Source of the DNA: Miltoncostaea oceani
GTDB lineage: Bacteria > Actinomycetota > Thermoleophilia > Miltoncostaeales > Miltoncostaeaceae
Assembly: GCF_018141545.1 (NCBI RefSeq)
Contig: NZ_CP064358.1
Location: forward strand, 1 to 46,598
Direction of reading: 5' to 3'
Length of the DNA stretch: 46,598 nucleotides
Positions 16,752-25,560 of this stretch are shown piece by piece (positions within the stretch are counted from its first letter, which is position 1; every line of letters starts with the position of its first letter). Below the pieces are notes generated by a model, which saw only the letters and a list, made by a program, of their open reading frames with translations, made no database searches and was not told the origin of the DNA. A program made the position numbers and the translations under genes.

Positions 16752-17516
16752 GTGAGCGACCCCTTCCGCCTCGACGGGCGCACCGTCATCGTCACCGGCG
16801 CCTCCCGCGGCATCGGCGCCGACGTGGCCCGCGCCATCAGCTCCCGCGGCGGCGGCGTGGTGATCGTCGCGCGCTCCGCGGACGCGCTGACGGAGCTCGC
16901 CGGGTCCCTGCCCGGCCCCGTCGCCACCGTCGCCGGCGACGTCGCCGACACGATGGTCGCCGGTGAGGCCCTCGACGCCGCGGAGACGCTCGGCGGCACC
17001 CTCTGGGGCGTCGTCAACAACGCCGGCATCAACCCCTACTACCACCCGGTGCTCGAGACGCCCCTGGCGGAGTGGGACGAGATCCTCCAGGTCAACCTCC
17101 TCGGCGCCGCGGCGTTCGCGCGGGCGGTGGGCCTCGCCCTCGTCGAGGCCGGCGGGGGCGGGCGGATCGTGAACCTCAGCTCCATCGCCGGGCTGACGGG
17201 GCTGCCGAACATCGGCCCCTACAACGCCTCCAAGGCCGCCCTCGACGCGTTGACGCGGACCCTCGCCGTCGAGCTCGGCCCGTCGGGGATCCTCTGCAAC
17301 TCCGTCGCCCCCGGGACGATCGGGACGGAGATGGTGGAGGGCCTCATGACGGCGAACCCCGCCCTGAAGGAGCGCCTCGTCGCGAAGGCGCCGCTCGGGC
17401 GGATCGGGACCGTCGCCGAGGCGGCGTGGCCGATCGTGTTCCTCCTCACCGACGCCGCCAGCTTCATCACCGGCCAGACGCTGGTGGTCGATGGCGGGCG
17501 GCTCGCCGCCGGCTAG
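16752..17516 (+). CDS. SDR-family oxidoreductase (FabG-like)
   Basis: Classical NAD(P)-dependent short-chain dehydrogenase, 254 aa. TGASRGIG cofactor loop near residue 15, VVNNAGIN, catalytic Ser in NLSSIAG, and YNASK with the catalytic Tyr and Lys. C-terminal [12 protein letters not shown] is typical. It reduces or oxidises a keto/hydroxyl group, perhaps on an acyl-CoA; substrate unknown. It reads into a GMC oxidoreductase gene 9 nt later, so the two likely form an alcohol-oxidising pair. Confidence 0.9.
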   Translation: MSDPFRLDGRTVIVTGASRGIGADVARAISSRGGGVVIVARSADALTELAGSLPGPVATVAGDVADTMVAGEALDAAETLGGTLWGVVNNAGINPYYHPVLETPLAEWDEILQVNLLGAAAFARAVGLALVEAGGGGRIVNLSSIAGLTGLPNIGPYNASKAALDALTRTLAVELGPSGILCNSVAPGTIGTEMVEGLMTANPALKERLVAKAPLGRIGTVAEAAWPIVFLLTDAASFITGQTLVVDGGRLAAG

Positions 17517-17525
17517 AGCCGGGTC

Positions 17526-19040
17526 GTGCGCATCGTCGTCTGCGGGGGCGGCACCGCCGGGTGCGTCGCCGCCGCGCGCCTCTCCGAGGACCCCGCCCAC
17601 GAGGTGACGCTCCTCGAGGTCGGCCCGCACTACCGCCCGGGGGAGTGGCCGCCGGAGCTGGCGCACTCGCACCGGATCATCAAGGAGACCCACGACTGGG
17701 GGTACCAGGCCCGCGCCGGGGCGTCGCCCCGCCTCGTGCACGTCCCCCGCGGCCGGGTGGTGGGCGGGTCCTCCGTCACGAACGGCGCGATCGCCCTGCG
17801 CGGCCACCCCGAGCACTACGACGAGTGGGACGACCTCGTCGACGGGTTCGGGTGGGACAGCTGGCTGCCGTGGTTCCGGGCGATCGAGGCGGACCGCGAC
17901 TTCGGGGACGCCGACTGGCACGGCGACGCCGGCCCGATCCCCGTCGGGCGGTACCCGCGGCCGTGGATGGAGATGCAGGAGCGCTTCGCCGAGGCGGCGC
18001 TCTCCGCCGGCCACGGGTGGGTCGACGACCACAACGCCCCCGGGGCGGTCGGCATCGGCCCGATCCCCCTGAACATGGTCGACGGCCGCCGCCAGACCCC
18101 CGCCGACCGGTACCTCGACCCCGCCCTCGCGCGCCCCAACCTGACGTTGCGGACCGGGGTCCTCGTCGACCGGGTCGAGGTGGCGGGGGACCGGGTGCGG
18201 GCCGTGGTCGTCACGGGCCCCGACGGGTCCACGGAGATCCCCGCCGACGCCGTCGTGATGGCGCTCGGGACGTACGCCACCCCGGCGGCGCTGCTGCGCT
18301 CCGGCATCGGGCCCGCCGACGAGGTCGGCCGCCACGGCATCACCCCCGTCGCCGAGGTCCCCGGGGTGGGCCGGGGGATGCAGGACCACCCGAAGGTGTC
18401 GTACCGCTTCGAGCTCGCGCTGGAGGCCCCCCCGTGGCCGAACCCCTGGTACCAGTGCCTCCTCACCGGCGCCCACGAGGTCGGCGGGGAGCGGCGCGTC
18501 TACCAGGTGATGCCGTACTCGGGGCAGGTCGACGGGGGCCAGCGCTTCACGGACCTCAACGTCCAGGTCGCCGACGCCCGGTCGCGGCGGGGGGCGGTGC
18601 GGCTGCAGGGGACCGACCCGGCGCTGCAGCCCCGCATCGAGATGGGCTGGTTCCTCGAGCCGTCGGACCGGGCGGCGGCCGTCGCCGCCGGGAGGCGGCT
18701 GATGGAGGTCGCCCGCCAGCCGGCCCTCGCGGCGGTGCTGACCCCGTGGCCGGGCCTCGACGACCCCGACCAGGTGCTCCGCACCGTCGAGACGTTCCAC
18801 CACCCGGTGGGGAGCTGCCGGATGGGCCGCGACGACGACCCCGACGCCGTCGTCGACGCCCGCGGACGGGTCCGCGGCGTCGAGGGCCTCTGGATCATGG
18901 ACGCCTCCGTCATCGCCCGCGTCCCGTCGGCGAACACCCACCTCGCCGTCATCGCCCTCGCCGAGCGCCTCTGCGCCGGCTTCCCCGGGACGGCCGCGGG
19001 GACCCCCGGCGGTGCGGTGGGGACGACCGGAACGACATAA
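17526..19040 (+). CDS. GMC-family FAD alcohol oxidoreductase (choline dehydrogenase-like)
   Basis: Glucose-methanol-choline family flavoenzyme, 504 aa. The N-terminal FAD fold starts at once ([19 protein letters not shown]), followed by the GMC signature [18 protein letters not shown], the second signature region [19 protein letters not shown], and the C-terminal catalytic stretch [10 protein letters not shown] plus [15 protein letters not shown]. It oxidises an alcohol to an aldehyde or ketone. Downstream aldehyde dehydrogenases (20049, 21469) could take the product onward. GTG 17526 is the natural start. A -10-like CATAAT overlaps its stop region. Confidence 0.9.
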   Translation: MRIVVCGGGTAGCVAAARLSEDPAHEVTLLEVGPHYRPGEWPPELAHSHRIIKETHDWGYQARAGASPRLVHVPRGRVVGGSSVTNGAIALRGHPEHYDEWDDLVDGFGWDSWLPWFRAIEADRDFGDADWHGDAGPIPVGRYPRPWMEMQERFAEAALSAGHGWVDDHNAPGAVGIGPIPLNMVDGRRQTPADRYLDPALARPNLTLRTGVLVDRVEVAGDRVRAVVVTGPDGSTEIPADAVVMALGTYATPAALLRSGIGPADEVGRHGITPVAEVPGVGRGMQDHPKVSYRFELALEAPPWPNPWYQCLLTGAHEVGGERRVYQVMPYSGQVDGGQRFTDLNVQVADARSRRGAVRLQGTDPALQPRIEMGWFLEPSDRAAAVAAGRRLMEVARQPALAAVLTPWPGLDDPDQVLRTVETFHHPVGSCRMGRDDDPDAVVDARGRVRGVEGLWIMDASVIARVPSANTHLAVIALAERLCAGFPGTAAGTPGGAVGTTGTT

Positions 19041-19117
19041 TCGCGGTTCCCGTGCGCTTGCGCGCGGGGGCGCCGGATGGTGCCAGAATCACTCCCGGAA
19101 CCGACACGAGGGGACCC

Positions 19118-19615
19118 ATGCCCGAGCTGCCACCGCCCGCCGACCCGAACGCCTCCTACACCGCCGTGATGGAGACGTCCGCCGGGGAGATCCGCATCGA
19201 GCTCTGGCCCGACAAGGCCCCCCAGACCGTGGGGAACTTCGTCGGCCTCGCGCAGCAGGGCTACTACGACGACCTCGTCTTCCACCGGATCATCCACGAC
19301 TTCATGATCCAGGGCGGCTGCCCGAAGGGCACCGGCACCGGCGGCCCCGGGTACGACTTCGAGGACGAGATCAACGACGAGAAGCTCGTGAAGGGCGTCC
19401 TCGCGATGGCGAACGCCGGGCCGAACACGAACGGCAGCCAGTTCTTCATCATCACCGCCGCCGCGACGCCGTGGCTCGACGGGGCCCACACGGGCTTCGG
19501 CCGGGTCGTCGACGGCATGGACGTCGTCGAGACGCTCGGCACCACCCCGACCGGCCCCGGTGACCGCCCGCGGGAGACGCAGCGGCTGACCACCGTCCGG
19601 ATCGAGGAGGGCTGA
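19118..19615 (+). CDS. Cyclophilin-type peptidyl-prolyl cis-trans isomerase
   Basis: Short bacterial cyclophilin, 165 aa, speeding prolyl isomerisation in protein folding. Core motifs are [15 protein letters not shown] (catalytic Arg and Phe), the [14 protein letters not shown] segment, [17 protein letters not shown], and [12 protein letters not shown] (Trp and His of the substrate pocket). No signal peptide, so cytoplasmic. ATG 19118 follows GAGGGGAC. The stop overlaps the next frame, which seems to begin at CTG (CTGA). Confidence 0.93.
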   Translation: MPELPPPADPNASYTAVMETSAGEIRIELWPDKAPQTVGNFVGLAQQGYYDDLVFHRIIHDFMIQGGCPKGTGTGGPGYDFEDEINDEKLVKGVLAMANAGPNTNGSQFFIITAAATPWLDGAHTGFGRVVDGMDVVETLGTTPTGPGDRPRETQRLTTVRIEEG

Positions 19616-20052
19616 CGCCGGCCACCGCCTCCTGGGAGGTCACCCTCCTGCGGCGGCCCCCGGGTGCGCAGCGCCCGCGGGTCGCCGCCCGGGTGGTCCT
19701 CCAGGCCCCCGACCTCGCGCACGCCCAGGAGGCCGCCGAGGCCGCCCTGGAGGAGCGCCGCTCCGACGAGTCGCGGTGGTCGCTGGGGGTGCTGCGGCCG
19801 TTGACGCCGATGGCGCCGGGGACGCACCGGTACCGTGCCGTCTTCGCGTTGTGGGAGGCCGGGGAGGACCGCTTCGTCCGCCGCGACGTCCACCACCTGG
19901 ACGTGTGGGCCGCCGACGCCCAGAGCGCCCGCCGCCTCGCCCAGCAGGAGATCCGCGGCGTCGAGGGGTACGAGCCGGCGTGGCGGATCCGCCAGGTCGC
20001 CCGCCTCGACCCGCCCCGGGCACGCGGGGCCGCCGGGGGCCGCCGGGCGTGA
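19612..20052 (+). CDS. Small protein of two tandem ~57-residue repeats, probable CTG start
   Basis: Unrecognised protein, 146 aa if started at CTG 19612. It looks like an internal duplication. Unit 1 ([11 protein letters not shown] ... [14 protein letters not shown] ... [10 protein letters not shown]) and unit 2 ([14 protein letters not shown] ... [12 protein letters not shown] ... [10 protein letters not shown]) each have a strand, strand, helix, strand pattern, like a small alpha/beta sandwich. Unit 1 is complete only if translation begins before GTG 19693, and the only upstream candidates are CTGs. CTG 19612 overlaps the cyclophilin stop, but GAGGAGG is then only 1 nt away; CTG 19648 with GGGAGG 8 nt upstream is the alternative. 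The next gene overlaps by GTGA. Confidence 0.65.
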   Translation: MTPATASWEVTLLRRPPGAQRPRVAARVVLQAPDLAHAQEAAEAALEERRSDESRWSLGVLRPLTPMAPGTHRYRAVFALWEAGEDRFVRRDVHHLDVWAADAQSARRLAQQEIRGVEGYEPAWRIRQVARLDPPRARGAAGGRRA

Positions 20053-21443
20053 GCGACCCGGTGCGGCGCCCGTTGATCACCGGCGCCGGCCGGGTCGAGA
20101 CGGCCGGGTGGACGCCGATCCACGCCCGCGCCGACGGGTCCCTGATCGCGGAGGTCGCGGAGGCCGACGCCGGGGACGTCGACCGCGCCGTCCGCGCCGC
20201 CGACGCCGCCTGGCCGGCGTGGGCGGCCCTCCCGCCCCCCGAGCGGGCGCGGGCCCTCACCGCATACGCCGCCCTCGTCGATGCCCACCAGCCGCACCTC
20301 GCCGACCTCGTCCACCGCGAGACCGGCAAGCCCCTCGGGGAGGCGCAGGCCGAGGTCGCCCGCGCCGCCGAGGTCATCCACCACTTCGCCGCCGAGGCGG
20401 AGCGGATGTGGACGCAGCAGATGCCGGGGGCGACCCTCGCGACGGGCAGCTGGGTGCGTCCCGCCCCCCTCGGGGTGGTCGCCGCGATCACCCCCTGGAA
20501 CTTCCCCGTCGCCCTCGTGGTGTGGAAGCTCGCCCCCGCCCTCGCCGCCGGGTGCGCCGTCGTCGTGAAACCGGCGATCGAGGCGCCCCTCGCGGCGTGG
20601 GCGTTGTGCGACCTCGCCGAGCGGTCCGGGCTGCCGGAGGGCCTCGTCTCCTGCCTCACCGGCGACGGGCCCCTCATCGGGGAGGCCCTGTCGACCCACC
20701 CCCGGGTGGCGAAGGTCGCGTTCACGGGGTCGCGGCGGGTCGCGGAGCGGATCGCCGGGTGGGCGTCGCCGCGCCTGAAGGCCCTGTCGCTGGAGCTCGG
20801 CGGCCACGGTGCCCTGGTGGTGATGCCCGACGCCGACCTCGACGTCGCCGCGGAGGTCGCGACGATGCAGGGGTACGTCAACTCGGGGCAGGCGTGTTAC
20901 GCCGTGAACCGGGTCCTCGTCCCACCGGGCCTGCGGGGCGACCTCCTCGAGCGGATGCGCGCCCGGATCGCCGACATCACGCTCGGGCCGATGACCACCG
21001 ACCGGGGCCTCGCCCGCCACCACATGCTCCTCGACGAGGCCCGCGGCCACGACGGCGTCGTCGTCGAGGGCGGTGAGGAGGTCGCCCCCGGGCGGCTGTC
21101 CCCCGCCCTCGTCACCGGCGCCGGGCCGGGGGTGCGGCTCGTCGACGAGGAGCCGTTCACCCCCATCGTCGCCGTCCTCGAGGTCCCCGACACCGCCGCC
21201 GCCGTCGCGGAGGCGAACCGCCCCGACTACGGCCTCGTGAACTACCTCGTCGGCCGGGACCTCCGCGGGGCCCTCGAGACGGCGCAGCAGCTGCGGTCGG
21301 GGACCGTCGCGATCAACGGCTGGCGGGTGGTGCTGCCCTACGCCCCGTACGCGGGGTGGCGGGGGTCGGGGGTCGGGTGCGAGCTGGGACGGCCGGGCCT
21401 GGAGGCCTTCGTCCACTGGCAGCACCTGCGCGTCCTCGCCTGA
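20049..21443 (+). CDS. NAD(P)-dependent aldehyde dehydrogenase
   Basis: 464-aa aldehyde dehydrogenase, converting an aldehyde to the acid. N151 in AITPWNFPVAL, E249 in LSLELGGHGAL and nucleophile C283 in NSGQACYAVNR are all in place. Overall it resembles succinate-semialdehyde dehydrogenase types. GTG 20049 overlaps the preceding gene's stop. The gene converges on a second, diverged aldehyde dehydrogenase, with a short GCCGG/CCGGC stem in the 25-nt gap. Substrate unknown. Confidence 0.9.
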   Translation: MSDPVRRPLITGAGRVETAGWTPIHARADGSLIAEVAEADAGDVDRAVRAADAAWPAWAALPPPERARALTAYAALVDAHQPHLADLVHRETGKPLGEAQAEVARAAEVIHHFAAEAERMWTQQMPGATLATGSWVRPAPLGVVAAITPWNFPVALVVWKLAPALAAGCAVVVKPAIEAPLAAWALCDLAERSGLPEGLVSCLTGDGPLIGEALSTHPRVAKVAFTGSRRVAERIAGWASPRLKALSLELGGHGALVVMPDADLDVAAEVATMQGYVNSGQACYAVNRVLVPPGLRGDLLERMRARIADITLGPMTTDRGLARHHMLLDEARGHDGVVVEGGEEVAPGRLSPALVTGAGPGVRLVDEEPFTPIVAVLEVPDTAAAVAEANRPDYGLVNYLVGRDLRGALETAQQLRSGTVAINGWRVVLPYAPYAGWRGSGVGCELGRPGLEAFVHWQHLRVLA

Positions 21444-21468
21444 CCGGGTGCCGGCCGCCGGCGCGCCC

Positions 21469-22788
21469 CTAGGCCCCCGGGGCCTCCCCGGCGCGGTGGA
21501 CCCGGCGGGCGAAGACGAGCTGCTCGATCTTCGGGCGGGCGCCGGCGGTGCCGCTGTCGCCGACGCCGCCGACGACCAGGTGGGCGTCCTGGTAGAGGGG
21601 TCCCTCGTCGACGAGGACCCGGGCGGCGCGGAGCCGCGGGACGATCGCCTCACCGGGCCCGAAGACCGCCGCCCCCAACGCGAAGGGGGTGTCGTTCGCG
21701 AGCGTGAGGGCGTCCTCGGCGTCGTCGACGAGCACCACCGCCCGCAGCGGCGCGAACGTCTCGTCCCGCCACAACGACACCCCGAGGGCGTCGCGGTCGA
21801 GGTGCACGATCGTCGGCGTGAAGAACGGGCCCCGCTCCCCCTCCCCCACCACGATCCGGCCGCCGTGGGCGAGGGCCTCGGCGAGGGCGGCGCGGGCCCC
21901 CGCCCGGGCGGGCCCCTCCGCGAGCGGCCCGAGGTCGGTCGCCGGGTCGTCCGGGTCCCCGAGCCGCAACGCCGCGACGGCGGCGCGCAGGCGGGGGGCG
22001 TAGTCGTCCCACACCGACCGCTCCACGATCATCCGCTTCGCCGCCATGCACAGCTGCCCGGCGTTCGCGAAGCCCCCGAGGGCCGCGGCGGCGGCGGCGG
22101 CGTCGAGGTCGGCGCCCGCCAGGACGATCATCGCGTCGTTGCCGGAGCCCTCCGCGATGTACGGCCGGAGGGGGACCCCGTCGGCGTACGCCGCCCCCAG
22201 GCCGGCGAGGTGGCGTTTGCAGGTCGCCGTCGACGCGTGCGCGACGACGGCGTGGACCCCCGGGTCCCAGACGAGGGGCTCCGCCGCCGGGCCGGGGGCG
22301 TCGACGACGACGACGGCGTCGTCCGGCCACGGGCCGGTCAACGCGGCGAGGACCCGGCCGGTGGTGTCCCGCACCCGGGAGGAGGGGCGGCTGACGAGGG
22401 CGTTGCCGGCGGCGAACGCCGACGCGGCGACGAGGGTCGGCACCCACACCGGCGAGTTCGCGGCGTGCCAGCCGAGCACCACCCCGTAGGGGGCCCACTC
22501 GAGGGTCGTCGTCCCCGACACCGACGGGACGGGCCGCGGGCGGATCGCCTCCGCCAACGCCGGGAGGGCGTCGAGGAGCCCGAGGGCGGAGCGGATCTCG
22601 CGTTCCGCGAACCGCCGCGGCTGGCGGGCCTCCGCGACGGCGGCGTCGACGATGGCGTCGGCGGCGGCGGCGAGGCGGTCACGTGACCGGGCGCACAGCT
22701 CGAGGCGCACGTCGAGGGGCAACGCCGCGACCGCCGGCTGGGCGGCGGCGGCCCGGCGCACCGGCTCGGAGGGCGGGGTGACGGCCAC
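21469..22788 (-). CDS. Aldehyde dehydrogenase-family protein, diverged
   Basis: 439-aa member of the aldehyde dehydrogenase superfamily. It has YGVVLGWHAANSPVW in place of the usual ITPWNFP, a likely general-base Glu in YIAEGSGNDAMIVL and the cysteine in NAGQLCMAAKR. The changes near the cofactor site suggest a different substrate or an acylating enzyme. Start chosen at GTG 22788 because the upstream extension overlaps the divergent gene's start and looks non-coding; this is uncertain. Only 19 nt separate it from that gene. Confidence 0.8.
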   Translation of the reverse strand: MAVTPPSEPVRRAAAAQPAVAALPLDVRLELCARSRDRLAAAADAIVDAAVAEARQPRRFAEREIRSALGLLDALPALAEAIRPRPVPSVSGTTTLEWAPYGVVLGWHAANSPVWVPTLVAASAFAAGNALVSRPSSRVRDTTGRVLAALTGPWPDDAVVVVDAPGPAAEPLVWDPGVHAVVAHASTATCKRHLAGLGAAYADGVPLRPYIAEGSGNDAMIVLAGADLDAAAAAAALGGFANAGQLCMAAKRMIVERSVWDDYAPRLRAAVAALRLGDPDDPATDLGPLAEGPARAGARAALAEALAHGGRIVVGEGERGPFFTPTIVHLDRDALGVSLWRDETFAPLRAVVLVDDAEDALTLANDTPFALGAAVFGPGEAIVPRLRAARVLVDEGPLYQDAHLVVGGVGDSGTAGARPKIEQLVFARRVHRAGEAPGA

Positions 22789-22807
22789 GGCCGGGCAGGT
22801 TACCGCC

Positions 22808-23584
22808 GTGCTCCCCCCGGGGCTGCTGGTGGAGGGCACCCCCGCCGAGATCCGCGGCCACTTCCCCGCCCTCTGTCCCCTGCAGCCGGTGCGTGTGAGC
22901 GCCGGGGGGCTCGTCTGCGCCCCGCGGAGCGCCCCCGACCTCGCGGCGGCGGCCCTCGCGGGGTGCCCCCTGCCGCTGCGGCCGCTGCCGGCGGTCCCGG
23001 GGTGGCCGGACCCGCCCTCCCAGATGGTGGGCGGCTGGTACCGCCGCAGCCCCGGGCACCTCCCCGCGCCACCGGGGGTGCGTGAGCTGGTGCAGGTCCC
23101 CGGGGAGGGCTTCGGCCCCGCCGGTCACGCGACGACGGCGATGTGCCTCGCGGCGATCGACGACCTCCCGGGGGGTGCGGCGGTCGACGCGGGCTGCGGG
23201 TCGGGGCTCCTCACCCAGGCGTGGGTCGCCCTCGGCCGCGGGCCGGTGCTCGCCGTCGACCTCGACGGCCGCGCCATCGACCAGGCCGCCCGCAGCCTCG
23301 CCGTCGCCGGCCGCGGCGGGCCGGTGACCCTCCGCCGGGGGCCGCTCGGCGGCCTCACCGGCGGCGAGCTCGCCGGGCGGGTCGTCCTCGCGAACGTCCC
23401 CGCCGCCGCCCACCGCGAGCTCCTCGGCCGCGTCGACGGGGACGCCCCGCCGCGGGCGGCGGTCCTGTCGGGGATCCGCCCCCGCGACGTCGCGGACCTC
23501 GGGGCGGCGTGGGCGGACCTCGGCCTGCCGACCGTCGCCGTCGCCGACGGCGGCGGCTTCTGCTGCCTGCGGGTGGGGGCGTGA
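22808..23584 (+). CDS. SAM-dependent methyltransferase, ribosomal protein L11 methyltransferase-like
   Basis: 258-aa class I methyltransferase. The segment GEGFGPAGHATTAMCL matches the PrmA pattern xFGxGxHxTTxxCL, followed by SAM motif I AAVDAGCGSGLLTQA and acidic LAVDLDGRAID. Motif IV reads VLANVPAAAH, similar to the ANI(L)A motif of PrmA. The N-terminal ~100 residues do not resemble the PrmA substrate domain, so the target may not be L11. GTG 22808 start; the stop overlaps the MFS gene (GTGA). Confidence 0.75.
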   Translation: MLPPGLLVEGTPAEIRGHFPALCPLQPVRVSAGGLVCAPRSAPDLAAAALAGCPLPLRPLPAVPGWPDPPSQMVGGWYRRSPGHLPAPPGVRELVQVPGEGFGPAGHATTAMCLAAIDDLPGGAAVDAGCGSGLLTQAWVALGRGPVLAVDLDGRAIDQAARSLAVAGRGGPVTLRRGPLGGLTGGELAGRVVLANVPAAAHRELLGRVDGDAPPRAAVLSGIRPRDVADLGAAWADLGLPTVAVADGGGFCCLRVGA

Positions 23585-24792
23585 GCCGGGTCGGGCGGAC
23601 GTGGGCGGTCCTCGTGCTGTTCGCCCTCGGGACGAGCCTGATCACGCCCCTCATCCCCCTCTACCAGGACCGCCTCGGGTTCTCGGACACCGTCGCGACC
23701 CTCTTCCTCGGCTGCTACGTCCTCGCCCTCGTCCCGTCGATGCTGACCCTCGGGCAGCTGTCCGACCGGATCGGCCGCAAGGGGGTCCTCCTCGGCGCCC
23801 TCGCGACCCTCGCCGTCGCCCAGGCGCTGCTGATCACCGAGCCGGGGCTGCCGGGGCTGCTCGCCGCCCGGGGGATCCAGGGGATGGCGACGGGGGCGTT
23901 CTTCGGGACGTGCACCGCCTTCCTCGTCGACGGGGCACCGGCGGGGCGGGAGCCGTTCGCGTCGGCGTTGGCGTCGTTCTCGGTGCGCCTCGGCCTCGGC
24001 CTCGGCCCCGGCGTCGGCGGGGTGATCGCCCAGTACGCCGCCGACCCCCTGCGGCTCCCGTTCGAGCTGCACCTCATCGCCCTCGCCGTGGCGGCGGTGA
24101 TCGTCGCGACCCTCCCCGAGACGGTGCGGGTCCGGTCGCGGCGGCCCCTCACCCTCCGCCTCGAGGTGCCGGCGGCGGAGCGGGCGGTGTTCTGGCGGAT
24201 CCTGGTGCCCTCCGGGATGCTGTTCTCGCTCTTCGACGGCGTCGCCCTGTCCCTCATCCCCGTGTTCCTCGTCCGGACGTTGGGGGTCGACAACTACGCC
24301 GTCGTCGGCGCCGCCGGGTTCCTCGTCCTCGTGTCGGGGGCCGTCAGCCAGCTGGTGTTCCCCCGCATCCGGCCGGAGCGGGCGATCGGCGGTGGCCTCG
24401 CGGTGGCGGCGGTGACGTCGGTGGGGGTCGTCGCGTCCGCGCCGCTGGAGTCGGCGCCCCTCGCCCTCGCCTCCGTCGCGGCGACGGGGGCGGCGGCGGG
24501 CCTCGTCTTCAAGGGCGGCCTCGACCTCTGCACCCGCATCGCCCCCATCCAGGACCGCGGGAAGCTCCTCTCCAGCTACTACGTCGCCTGCTACCTCGGG
24601 GGTTTCTCGGTGCCGCTGCTGGTGGTGGGGATCCTCTCCGACGTCGTCGGCCTGACCGTCGCCCTCGCGTGCCTGTCGGGGGCGGCCGCCGTCGGGGCCG
24701 CGTGGACGGGGGTGGTGGGGCTCCGCTCCCTCGACGGGTTGCTGCCCCCACCGGGGACGCCGACCCCGGTGGGGGCACCGGGCGACGGGTAG
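23581..24792 (+). CDS. Major facilitator superfamily transporter
   Basis: 403-aa membrane protein with about twelve hydrophobic segments. The MFS motif is LGQLSDRIGRKGVLL in the first inner loop. The N-half contains GIQGMATGAFFGTCTAFLVD. Drug- or sugar-efflux-like; substrate unknown. GTG 23581 overlaps the methyltransferase stop. Its TAG stop doubles as the start of a TAGACT -10 box for the next gene. Confidence 0.87.
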   Translation: MSRVGRTWAVLVLFALGTSLITPLIPLYQDRLGFSDTVATLFLGCYVLALVPSMLTLGQLSDRIGRKGVLLGALATLAVAQALLITEPGLPGLLAARGIQGMATGAFFGTCTAFLVDGAPAGREPFASALASFSVRLGLGLGPGVGGVIAQYAADPLRLPFELHLIALAVAAVIVATLPETVRVRSRRPLTLRLEVPAAERAVFWRILVPSGMLFSLFDGVALSLIPVFLVRTLGVDNYAVVGAAGFLVLVSGAVSQLVFPRIRPERAIGGGLAVAAVTSVGVVASAPLESAPLALASVAATGAAAGLVFKGGLDLCTRIAPIQDRGKLLSSYYVACYLGGFSVPLLVVGILSDVVGLTVALACLSGAAAVGAAWTGVVGLRSLDGLLPPPGTPTPVGAPGDG

Positions 24793-24795
24793 ACT
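24790..24795 (+). promoter_or_regulatory. -10 box (TAGACT) for a leaderless sirtuin-like transcript
   Basis: TAGACT overlaps the MFS stop codon and ends 9 nt before ATG 24805. No Shine-Dalgarno is present, so a leaderless mRNA is likely. Confidence 0.5.
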
Positions 24796-24804
24796 CGGCG
24801 CGCG

Positions 24805-25560
24805 ATGGCCCAGGTGTCCGACCCCGAGGCCCTCGCCGCCGTCTTCCTGGAGGCAGAGCGCGCGGTCGTCCTGACCGGCCTGCACCTGGGCGGCCCCGAG
24901 AGCCTCGACCTCACGCACGCCCACGGCGAGTGGGCGCAGCGCGCCAGCCTCGAGGCGTTCCTCACCGAACCCGCGCGGTTCTGGGAGTACTTCCACCCCA
25001 CCGCCCTCCAGATCGCGGCGCGCCGGCCGGGGCCCGCCCACGACGCCCTCGCACGCCTCGAGCGGGCGGGGCTGGTGTCGTCGCTGATCACCCAGGCCGT
25101 CGACCGCCTCCACTCCCGCGCCGGGAGCGCCGACCCCGTCGAGGTCTACGGGACGGTGCTGGTGATGCGGTGCGAGCGGTGCGGGGAGCGGTACGGGCTG
25201 CCGGAGGTCGGTGCGTTGATCGACGCGTCCGGCGACGGCGTGCCGCGGTGCACCACCAGCGACTGCGGGTACCCCCTCCGCCCCGAGGGGACCCTGTGGG
25301 GGGAGGCGCTGCCGCGGCGGGCGGTGGAGCGGGCGTGGGAGATCGCGGCGGAGGCGGACGCGTTCATCGTCCTCGACTCGGACCTGCGGACCGCCCCCAT
25401 CTCCCTCCTGCCGTCGGTGCCCCTCACCCGCGGCGCCCCCCTCGTCCTCGTCGGGGAGACACCCACCCAGTACGACCGGTACGCCCGGATGGTGGTGCGG
25501 GCCCCGAGCACCGACATCCTCACCGCCGTCGCCGACCTCATCGCCCCCGCCCCCGCGTGA
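24805..25560 (+). CDS. Sirtuin (Sir2)-fold protein lacking catalytic residues
   Basis: 251-aa protein clearly related to NAD-dependent protein deacylases: TQAVDRLHSRAGS (96-108), four zinc cysteines C123, C126, C149, C154, and LRPEGTLWGEALP (158-170) match sirtuins in order and spacing. The active site is altered, however. GAGIS is replaced by GLHLG (25-29), the Asn of TQN(V/I)D is A98, the catalytic His of the HG motif is Y115, and the GTS nucleotide-binding loop reads LDS (190-192). A deacetylase role is therefore doubtful; it may bind a nucleotide or protein without deacylation. Downstream SDR overlaps by GTGA. Confidence 0.8.
   Translation: MAQVSDPEALAAVFLEAERAVVLTGLHLGGPESLDLTHAHGEWAQRASLEAFLTEPARFWEYFHPTALQIAARRPGPAHDALARLERAGLVSSLITQAVDRLHSRAGSADPVEVYGTVLVMRCERCGERYGLPEVGALIDASGDGVPRCTTSDCGYPLRPEGTLWGEALPRRAVERAWEIAAEADAFIVLDSDLRTAPISLLPSVPLTRGAPLVLVGETPTQYDRYARMVVRAPSTDILTAVADLIAPAPA

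Noticed and set aside
19038-19117. Promoter of the cyclophilin gene
   Set aside because: CATAAT and CAGAAT both look like -10 boxes but no -35 fits either at normal spacing, so no call was made.
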